From assembly GCA_016282415.1 (NCBI GenBank), contig JAEEKO010000046.1, positions 1-10,193 of the forward strand: a DNA stretch of 10,193 bases. The letters are read 5' to 3'. Below the pieces are notes generated by a model. That model had not been told where the DNA came from and made no database searches. It saw nothing but the letters and a program-made list of their open reading frames with translations. Made by a program: the position numbers and the translations under genes. The stretch's first letter is position 1; each line of letters opens with the position of its first letter. The DNA is from Caryophanales bacterium. GTDB taxonomy: Bacteria > Bacillota_I > Bacilli_A > RF39 > UBA660. Shown here in pieces: positions 5,163 through 9,955 of this stretch.

Positions 5163-5459
5163 ATGAAAAAAAGAATAGGAAAGAAAGCAAAACGTAGATT
5201 ATTATTTTTAACTAGTTCAATTGTTATTGCTAGTGTTGTTTTAGTGTTTTTCCTATTTAAGGATTGGAAGCAAATTTTAAATAACCGTGCTAAAGCTAAA
5301 GAATTAGATGGCCAATATCAAGAATTATTAAAAGAAGAAGAAAAATTAAATTCAGAAGTTAATAAGTTATCTGATCCCGATTATGTAGCACGTTATGCAA
5401 GAGAGAAATTTTTATATTCACTACCTGATGAAATAATAATTAGAAAGTCAGAAAATTAA
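5163..5459 (+). CDS. divIC: Cell-division septum protein DivIC (FtsB-like)
   Basis: A 98-residue bitopic division protein of the DivIC/FtsB family, which forms the DivIB-DivIC-FtsL complex at the septum. The layout is classic: a very basic cytosolic N-terminus (KKRIGKKAKRR), one membrane helix (about residues 13-35), a coiled-coil (about 36-70, with LDGQYQELLKEEEKLNSEV), and the family hallmark DPDYVARYAREKFLYSLPDE. Bacillus DivIC is somewhat longer. ATG 5163 has AGGTGG at 5152-5157 with good spacing; the upstream GTG 5154 lies in that site and was rejected. It follows yabQ by 15 bases and ends the sporulation operon. If the promoter is sporulation-specific, vegetative divIC would need a second promoter or read-through, as the protein is needed in growing cells. 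Confidence 0.93.
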   Translation: MKKRIGKKAKRRLLFLTSSIVIASVVLVFFLFKDWKQILNNRAKAKELDGQYQELLKEEEKLNSEVNKLSDPDYVARYAREKFLYSLPDEIIIRKSEN

Positions 5460-5482
5460 ACATAAAATTGTTTAATTTTTTT
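5452..5482 (+). terminator. Rho-independent terminator of the yabP-yabQ-divIC unit
   Basis: AAAATTAAACA (5452-5462) pairs with TGTTTAATTTT (5469-5479), with a six-base loop, then a T-run to 5482. The left arm contains the divIC stop. The arms are the same as those of the terminator at 6506-6537. Confidence 0.82.
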
Positions 5483-5499
5483 GCATTGAAGGAGCTTGT

Positions 5500-6501
5500 A
5501 TGAAGAATTTTTGTGGAAAATGTGGAACGAAATTAGAAAATGGTGTTTGTCCTACTTGCAGAGAAGTTGCGATTGAGCGAAGAAAAAAGAATAATAAGAG
5601 TACTTATATTGTTTTATTGGTTTTGGGCGTCATATTTTTTGCTATTGTAATATTAGGAATTATAATAGCTTTATTAATACCTGATGATTTTAAAACTAAA
5701 AAGTCAAAAGAAAATTGTGAATACACTAATATGTTTTCTTATTCCAATGAGCAAATTTATTATTATTGTTTAGATGAAGTGGAAGTTTATAAAAATAGAA
5801 AAGAAAAATATGTTGATTTGAAGAAATATTACGAAGATAACAAGGATGCAACAAGAAAGATTATCAAAGAATTAGACGAGAAAAACAAATATGAAGACGG
5901 AAGTATAATGTATGAATATTACAGGAATTTATCTTTATTAAAATGTGCTAATGATGGTATTTTAATCTTTGGACCAGAAGATATGAAATTTGAAGATGGT
6001 TTTTGTGGTTTAGATAAAGCACCAGAAAAAGTAAAAAAAGAAAATAATTCTAAATCCAAAAGTAAACAAAAAAATACAAAAAAGAAATCGTCATCAAACA
6101 ATAAAAAAGAAAGTGAACCCAAAAAAACAAAGGAAGAAATTAAACAAGAATATGTAGAAACTTGTAAGTCTTATAATTATAAAGATATCGCAAGGCAGCC
6201 TGATAATTATAAAGGTAAAAAAGCGAAATTTAAAGGCAAAGTAATACAAGTATCTGAAGGTATTTTTAATTCAAAAAAAGTAACACTACGAGTTGAGGTT
6301 ACAAAGGGAGATTATGGCCTATGGGATGACCCTGTTTATGTTACCTATACTTATAGTAAAGGTGAAAACAAAATTCTTGAAGATGATATTGTTAATATGT
6401 ATGGAACTATTGAAGGAACTGAATCATATTTTTCTGTGTTAGGTGCATACATTACTATTCCTTCTTTCAAGGCAAAATATATTGATATTATTCAACAATA
6501 A
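5500..6501 (+). CDS. Zinc-ribbon membrane protein with C-terminal OB-like domain
   Basis: A 333-residue protein of unknown function. Order of parts: an N-terminal zinc ribbon CxxC-x8-CxxC (C5, C8, C17, C20), a basic stretch, one membrane helix (about 35-60), a soluble segment with four more cysteines (C73, C90, C149, C169), a Lys/Ser/Asn-rich low-complexity linker (about 176-215), and a C-terminal domain from about 220. That domain runs YKDIARQPDNYKGKKAKFKGKVIQV through YGTIEG to IPSFKAKYIDI. It resembles the OB-fold (tRNA_anti-like) domains common in Firmicutes surface proteins and lipoproteins. The ribbon would be cytosolic and the OB domain outside. ATG 5500 follows AAGGAG (5489-5494). No convincing promoter was seen. 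The gene sits alone between two near-identical terminators, which suggests a gained accessory cassette. Confidence 0.85.
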   Translation: MKNFCGKCGTKLENGVCPTCREVAIERRKKNNKSTYIVLLVLGVIFFAIVILGIIIALLIPDDFKTKKSKENCEYTNMFSYSNEQIYYYCLDEVEVYKNRKEKYVDLKKYYEDNKDATRKIIKELDEKNKYEDGSIMYEYYRNLSLLKCANDGILIFGPEDMKFEDGFCGLDKAPEKVKKENNSKSKSKQKNTKKKSSSNNKKESEPKKTKEEIKQEYVETCKSYNYKDIARQPDNYKGKKAKFKGKVIQVSEGIFNSKKVTLRVEVTKGDYGLWDDPVYVTYTYSKGENKILEDDIVNMYGTIEGTESYFSVLGAYITIPSFKAKYIDIIQQ

Positions 6502-6505
6502 AATC

Positions 6506-6537
6506 AAAAAATTAAACATTGTTGTTTAATTTTTTTT
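6506..6537 (+). terminator. Rho-independent terminator of the zinc-ribbon gene
   Basis: AAAATTAAACA (6508-6518) pairs with TGTTTAATTTT (6523-6533) around a TTGT loop, followed by Ts to 6537. The arms are identical to those of the hairpin at 5452-5482. Confidence 0.9.
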
Positions 6538-6543
6538 ATATTT

Positions 6544-6553
6544 TGTATATAAT
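6544..6553 (+). promoter_or_regulatory. Probable SigA promoter for the degenerate ATPase pair and truA
   Basis: TATAAT at 6548-6553, preceded by TG at 6544-6545 (one base further out than the ideal extended -10). There is no clear -35. It follows the preceding T-tract by ten bases, and ATG 6577 is 23 nt downstream. Confidence 0.6.
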
Positions 6554-6576
6554 AGTACTTAATTTGGTGATGATTT

Positions 6577-7089
6577 ATGAATTATAATATTAAAACAGAT
6601 TTTAGTAATCACACATGTATTATTGGTAATGCTATGAGTGGTAAAACTACTTTAGGTAAATACTTAAGTAGTAAGTTAAATAAGGCATTATTTGTTGAGA
6701 ACAAATTAGTGATGAATTACTTTGAGTATTTAATTAACTTATTTGATTTAGATTATCAAGTATTTATTATTGATGACTTATTTACTTACCTAAATGTTAA
6801 AGAAAGATTAGCAATTATTGATACTGCTAATAAAAATAATAAGATTATTATTAATTTAACTACTGATAGTAAAGATGTGTTATTATTCCCATACTTAATG
6901 GTTATTAATAATTACGATATTGTTATGGAAGGTAATAATAAAGAAATCATTAAAGAAGAAAAAATGTTTTCAAATATTGGAATTAAATTACCATTTATTG
7001 TGCAATTAAGTAAGGAATTAAAAGATTATAATGTTATTAATGATTATGCATATTCTAGTGAGGAGTTGATTAATTTATTATGGAAATAA
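6577..7089 (+). CDS. Degenerate EcfA1-like ABC ATPase lacking the signature region
   Basis: A 170-residue P-loop protein that I read as a shrunken energy-coupling-factor ATPase (EcfA1, about 280 residues normally). Kept: Walker A IIGNAMSGKTT (about 15-25), Walker B VFIIDD (62-67, catalytic Glu replaced by Asp), the strand and tail INLTTD...VINNYDIVMEGNNKEI (normal: ISITHD...VMNKGxIVxEG), and the EcfA-type C-terminus GIKLPFIVQLSKELK ... SSEELINLLWK. Lost: about 100 residues between Walker A and B, including the Q-loop and LSGGQ signature. The switch His is Thr96 and the D-loop is TYLN. Context supports the origin: the next gene is EcfA2-like and truA-rplM-rpsI follow, the usual Firmicutes order. 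ATG 6577 follows GGTGAT (6566-6571). Normal ATP-driven transport seems unlikely. Family assignment is inference from motifs and synteny. Confidence 0.75.
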   Translation: MNYNIKTDFSNHTCIIGNAMSGKTTLGKYLSSKLNKALFVENKLVMNYFEYLINLFDLDYQVFIIDDLFTYLNVKERLAIIDTANKNNKIIINLTTDSKDVLLFPYLMVINNYDIVMEGNNKEIIKEEKMFSNIGIKLPFIVQLSKELKDYNVINDYAYSSEELINLLWK

Positions 7090-7655
7090 AGATAAATGAA
7101 AAAACTTTTGAACTAGAACCAGGTAATATCTATGGTTTAATCATGGAAGAAAGTTTAATTAAAGAGATTAATTGTTTAGTAAATGCCGATTATTATAATG
7201 ATGTGGAATTGTTAAACGAAGTAGAGCAAAAGATAGCAGCATTAATTGGGGTTAATGATGGTAAAAGTTTTACTAATAATAAACGTAAATGGTTAGCTAA
7301 AACTATTGCATTAAAAAGTAATTATTTAATAATTGAGAATTTCTTTAGTAATTTTACTTATATTGATAGTAATGCCTTTATTAAGTTATTTAGAAACTTA
7401 TGCAAAAAGCATAATTTAATAATTGTTATTAAAGAAAATGATACCAATTTCTTAATTGAAAATTGTGATTATTTAATTAATTATCATAATGCGAACATGG
7501 TTAGTAAACATGATTATTATTTAATTGATTTTGAAAGCTTTGATCAACCAGATATTTTAGAGTTTACTAACTTAGTATTAGAAAAAAATATTAAGATTAA
7601 GTATTTTTATAATCGCCTTGATTTACTTAAATCACTTTATAGGGTGGTGATGTAA
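7080..7655 (+). CDS. Degenerate EcfA2-like protein lacking Walker A
   Basis: A 191-residue protein whose pattern follows EcfA2 but with nearly every catalytic motif eroded. The segment FELEPGNIYGLIMEESLIKEINCLV aligns with the EcfA2 strand and P-loop region, but no GxxGxGKS/T remains. SFTNNKRKWLAKTIALKSNYLIIENFFSN (residues 63-91) aligns with LSGGQxRRVAIAxxLAxxPxxLxLDEPTxG, so the signature is degenerate and Walker B D-E is E86-N87. LIIVIKEND replaces the His-switch IVxVTHS. The tail DQPDILEFTNLVLEKNIKIK fits the EcfA2 C-terminal domain. The start overlaps the previous gene by 10 nt and the stop overlaps truA by 1 nt, implying a tightly coupled operon. The frame is intact, so this is probably a maintained, repurposed protein rather than a decayed gene. 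Confidence rests on paired context. Confidence 0.68.
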   Translation: MEIKINEKTFELEPGNIYGLIMEESLIKEINCLVNADYYNDVELLNEVEQKIAALIGVNDGKSFTNNKRKWLAKTIALKSNYLIIENFFSNFTYIDSNAFIKLFRNLCKKHNLIIVIKENDTNFLIENCDYLINYHNANMVSKHDYYLIDFESFDQPDILEFTNLVLEKNIKIKYFYNRLDLLKSLYRVVM

Positions 7656-8377
7656 TGACTAGTTATTTAATAAGAATTAAATATGATGGTTCAAAGTTTA
7701 ATGGCTTTCAAAGATTAAATGATCGTAATACAGTTCAAGAGACGATTGAAAATGCTTTAACAATTATTGATAAAGCCCCAGTAGTAATCAAAGGTGCTGG
7801 TAGAACTGATAAAGGTGTTCATGCCCTTGATCAGTGTGCTACCTTTAAACTAAATCACAATATTCCTGAAAAAAGATTACGTAAAGCAATCAACAGTATT
7901 GTTGAGCCATATATTTATATTAAGGAAGTAATTAAAGTTGATGATGACTTTCATGCCCGTTTTTGTGTTAAAACGAAAACCTATGTATATAAGATATATC
8001 GTGGTGAATATGATCCGTTCTTAAGTGATTATTATCTATTTAGGGATAATCTTAATGTTAAGAAAATGATTGATGCTAGTAAGATCTTTATTGGTGAACA
8101 CTATTTTACTAATTATGTAAGTGGATTCCGTAATAATTATGCATCAACCATTTATAGTATTGATTTTAAAGAAGAAGCAGATTTTATTTATATTACCTTC
8201 AAAGGAATAAGCTTTTATCAATATATGGTAAGAAATTTAGTAGGGGCGATGATTGCTTATAGTGATGGTAAAACTACTTTAAAAGAGATTAAAAGTTTAC
8301 TTGACGCTAAAGAAAAAAATCAAAAGCTACCTACTGCCAGTCCTAAAGGGTTATATCTAGTAAATATTGAGTATTAA
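7655..8377 (+). CDS. truA: tRNA pseudouridine(38-40) synthase
   Basis: TruA converts uridines 38-40 of the tRNA anticodon stem-loop to pseudouridine. At 240 residues it has the normal length. Visible motifs: the N-terminal strand YLIRIKYDGSKFNGFQ, NTVQETIENAL, the catalytic loop GAGRTDKGVHALDQ with nucleophile D52, FHARFCVKTKTYVYKI, and the C-terminal FYQYMVRNLVGAMIAY and SPKGLYLVNIEY. The start overlaps the upstream ATPase-like gene (TAATG) with GGTGGTGA (7643-7650) ahead of it, so translation is coupled. In most Firmicutes ecfT lies directly before truA; here it is absent. No good terminator follows; transcripts may run into rplM, which has its own promoter. Confidence 0.98.
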   Translation: MTSYLIRIKYDGSKFNGFQRLNDRNTVQETIENALTIIDKAPVVIKGAGRTDKGVHALDQCATFKLNHNIPEKRLRKAINSIVEPYIYIKEVIKVDDDFHARFCVKTKTYVYKIYRGEYDPFLSDYYLFRDNLNVKKMIDASKIFIGEHYFTNYVSGFRNNYASTIYSIDFKEEADFIYITFKGISFYQYMVRNLVGAMIAYSDGKTTLKEIKSLLDAKEKNQKLPTASPKGLYLVNIEY

Positions 8378-8379
8378 AA

Positions 8380-8428
8380 ATTTACATTTTTTGTTAACTT
8401 TTATTTGACTTATTTACATTTTTTGTTA
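8380..8428 (+). repeat. 17-nt direct repeat, copies 32 nt apart, across the rplM promoter
   Basis: ATTTACATTTTTTGTTA occurs at 8380-8396 and again at 8412-8428. The second copy runs into the TATAAT of the rplM promoter; the first continues as ACTT and lacks a -10. The copies are offset by about three helical turns, so they would present on the same DNA face. Confidence 0.9.
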
Positions 8429-8432
8429 TAAT
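8405..8432 (+). promoter_or_regulatory. Strong SigA promoter for rplM-rpsI
   Basis: TTGACT (8405-8410), 16-base spacer, TATAAT (8427-8432) with an upstream TG (8424-8425) making an extended -10. T-rich sequence precedes it, possibly acting as an UP-like element. The predicted transcript starts near 8440, giving a leader of about 75 nt. Confidence 0.87.
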
Positions 8433-8440
8433 CTTAATTG

Positions 8441-8498
8441 GTACATTTTATTGGTTGTTTTATTGATAACCCTGGGAAAGTTAGAAGATAAAATGACG
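8441..8498 (+). promoter_or_regulatory. Candidate L13 ribosomal-protein leader RNA
   Basis: Between promoter and rplM the RNA can fold into one long element. CATTTTATT (8444-8452) pairs with GATAAAATG (8487-8495), enclosing a coaxial hairpin GGTTGT (8453-8458)/ATAACC (8466-8471) with a seven-base loop. A single-stranded CTGGGAAAGTTAGAA bulge lies on the 3' side. Firmicutes rplM mRNAs are known to carry an L13 autoregulatory leader (Rfam L13_leader). Location, size and the asymmetric bulge fit, but I matched it by eye, not by model. Confidence 0.6.
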
Positions 8499-8514
8499 AT
8501 GAAAGGAAAAAAAT

Positions 8515-8946
8515 ATGAATACTTATATGGAAAACCAAAATACCGTTAAGCATAATTGGTATATCATTGATGCTGAAGGTAAAAACTTAGGTCGTGTTGC
8601 TACTAAAGCTGCTACAGTTTTAAGAGGAAAACATAAACCTACTTTTACACCACATATGGATTGTGGCGATTATGTTATCATTATTAATGCTGGTAAAGTA
8701 AATTTAACTGGTAATAAATTAAATGATAAGATGTATTACAATCATTCTGGATATCCAGGAGGATTAAGAGAACGTAATGCTAAATTAATGTTAGAAAAAT
8801 ATCCTGAAGAAATGGTTGAAAGAGCTGTTAAAGGAATGTTACCTAAAGGAAGATTAGGAAGACAATTATTCACTAAGTTATATGTATATGCTGGTAGTGA
8901 ATATGAACAAGTAGCTCAAAAGCCAGTTGCTTTAGAAATTGATTAG
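8515..8946 (+). CDS. rplM: 50S ribosomal protein L13
   Basis: A 143-residue uL13, an early-assembling large-subunit protein that binds 23S rRNA. It matches the family end to end: KHNWYIIDAEGKNLGRVAT, RGKHKPTFTPHMDCGDYVIIINA, LTGNKLNDKMYYNHSGYPGGL, VKGMLPKGRLGRQLF, LYVYAGSEYEQ and AQKPVALEI. ATG 8515 has AAAGGA (8502-8507) seven bases upstream; the internal ATG at 8527 is too far from it. It pairs with rpsI as in nearly all bacteria, and the rpsI ribosome-binding site overlaps its stop codon. Expression is probably controlled by the strong promoter and leader upstream. Confidence 0.99.
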   Translation: MNTYMENQNTVKHNWYIIDAEGKNLGRVATKAATVLRGKHKPTFTPHMDCGDYVIIINAGKVNLTGNKLNDKMYYNHSGYPGGLRERNAKLMLEKYPEEMVERAVKGMLPKGRLGRQLFTKLYVYAGSEYEQVAQKPVALEID

Positions 8947-8956
8947 GAGGGTATAT

Positions 8957-9376
8957 ATGAGTAAGAATCAAGTATGGGCTGCAACAGGTCGTAGAAAACG
9001 TTCTAGTGCACAAGTTAGATTAACTGCTGGTACTGGTAAAATTACTGTTAATGGCGTTGATGTTAATGAATATATGCCATATGCAACATTAGTTCAAGAT
9101 TTAAAACAACCATTAACTGTTACTGGAAACGAAAATAAATTTGATGTTGAAGTAACTGTTAAAGGTGGAGGATTCTCTGGACAAACTGGAGCTATTCGTT
9201 TAGGTATTGCTCGTGCATTAATTTTATTTGATGCTGATGCTGATCAAGCTAGAGATGATGCTTATCGTAAAGTATTAAAAGTAAATGGTTTTGTTACACG
9301 TGACTCTCGTAAGAAAGAACGTAAGAAACCAGGTCTTAAAAAAGCTCGTCGTGCTCCACAATTCTCAAAGAGATAG
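8957..9376 (+). CDS. rpsI: 30S ribosomal protein S9
   Basis: A 139-residue uS9, whose C-terminal tail reaches the P-site tRNA in the small subunit. Diagnostic features: WAATGRRKRSSAQVRL near the start, ITVNGVDVNEYMP, the conserved VKGGGFSGQTGAIRLGIARAL core in consecutive segments, and the basic tail DSRKKERKKPGLKKARRAPQFSKR ending in the invariant Lys-Arg. ATG 8957 is preceded by AGGAGGG (8945-8951), which overlaps the rplM stop; a longer frame starting at 8939 lies inside rplM and was rejected. Second gene of the rplM-rpsI operon, closed by a strong terminator. Confidence 0.99.
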   Translation: MSKNQVWAATGRRKRSSAQVRLTAGTGKITVNGVDVNEYMPYATLVQDLKQPLTVTGNENKFDVEVTVKGGGFSGQTGAIRLGIARALILFDADADQARDDAYRKVLKVNGFVTRDSRKKERKKPGLKKARRAPQFSKR

Positions 9377-9389
9377 TATTATGGTTTTC

Positions 9390-9416
9390 AAAAAGTCTGT
9401 TTATACAGACTTTTTT
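9390..9416 (+). terminator. Rho-independent terminator of rplM-rpsI
   Basis: AAAAAGTCTGT (9390-9400) pairs with ACAGACTTTTT (9405-9415) around a TTAT loop, with Ts to 9416. The stem is perfect and symmetrical, with flanking A and T tracts. Confidence 0.94.
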
Positions 9417-9419
9417 CTA

Positions 9420-9428
9420 TGATATAAT
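9420..9428 (+). promoter_or_regulatory. Extended -10 promoter for the ASCH gene
   Basis: TG-A-TATAAT starts four bases after the rpsI terminator T-tract. There is no -35 match. ATG 9447 is 18 nt past the -10, and the AGGTG site (9437-9441) lies at the extreme 5' end of the predicted mRNA. Confidence 0.65.
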
Positions 9429-9446
9429 TTATTTGTAGGTGTTTAT

Positions 9447-9851
9447 ATGAAAGTAATAACAATAAAACAACCTTGGGCAACGTTAATTGCGGAGGGTTTA
9501 AAAGAATATGAATTTAGAACGTGGAATACAAAATTTCGAGGAGAGATTTTAATTCATGCTGGTAAATCAGTTGATAAAGAGGCTATGAAACGATTTAAAG
9601 ATTATCACTTTGAATATCCTACTGGATGCATAATTGCTAAAGCTAATCTGGTAGATTCAATTTTGGTTGATGATAATTTTGTAAAAAAAGTTGGCCCGAC
9701 TAATCCGCTAGTCTATAAGGGAATTATTGAAAGAAATGGCTGGGAAGGTTATGGCTTTAAATTAGAAAATGTAAAAAAGATTAACCCTATTTATCTAAAT
9801 GGTAAATTAAGCTTATGGGATTATGATTATAACGAAAGTGGTTGTAATTGA
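9447..9851 (+). CDS. ASCH-domain protein
   Basis: A 134-residue single-domain ASCH (PUA-like beta-barrel) protein. The family signature GxKxxExR is present as EGLKEYEFRTW (G17, K19, E22, R24), preceded by the typical VITIKQPWATLI start and followed by FRGEILIHAGK. ASCH proteins are thought to bind RNA or nucleotides; one branch (YqfB) hydrolyses N4-acetylcytidine, but the role of this one cannot be told from sequence. AGGTG (9437-9441) precedes ATG 9447 by five bases. It is a single-gene unit between terminators. It has the only TGA stop seen in the window. Beyond it the frame stays open for 13 more codons to a TAA (9888-9890) that touches the terminator stem. Confidence 0.92.
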   Translation: MKVITIKQPWATLIAEGLKEYEFRTWNTKFRGEILIHAGKSVDKEAMKRFKDYHFEYPTGCIIAKANLVDSILVDDNFVKKVGPTNPLVYKGIIERNGWEGYGFKLENVKKINPIYLNGKLSLWDYDYNESGCN

Positions 9852-9888
9852 TGGGATAGCACCAATAATTTGCAGGAAAAATTAATTT

Positions 9889-9919
9889 AAATAAACAATC
9901 TTTATTGTTTATTTTTTTT
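9889..9919 (+). terminator. Rho-independent terminator after the ASCH gene
   Basis: Perfect 11-bp stem AAATAAACAAT (9889-9899)/ATTGTTTATTT (9904-9914) with a CTTT loop and five further Ts. Confidence 0.9.
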
Positions 9920-9924
9920 AGGTG

Positions 9925-9933
9925 TGATATTCT
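9925..9933 (+). promoter_or_regulatory. Possible extended -10 for the ABC-exporter gene
   Basis: TG-A-TATTCT, six bases after the preceding T-tract. It is a weaker match than the other -10 elements here, with no -35. GTG 9956 is 22 nt downstream. Confidence 0.35.
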
Positions 9934-9955
9934 TGAAAAGAATAGGTGTGGTTGT

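Noticed and set aside
5919..6122. Antisense frame of 67 codons
   Set aside because: It is the reverse complement of the Lys/Ser-rich stretch of the zinc-ribbon gene, which yields a Phe/Leu/Asp-rich shadow with no ribosome-binding site or promoter.
6577..7655. One ecfA gene split in two by a frameshift
   Set aside because: The two frames match different parts and different paralogues: both contain a Walker B to C-terminal region, so they are two separate genes rather than halves of one.
8493..8549. Eighteen-codon ATG frame overlapping the rplM start
   Set aside because: No ribosome-binding site; its ATG is part of the outer helix of the candidate L13 leader and its product has no coding character.
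8939..8956. Longer rpsI start inside rplM
   Set aside because: AGGAGGG at 8945-8951 is ideally placed for ATG 8957, and S9 proteins start near the WAATGRRK segment.
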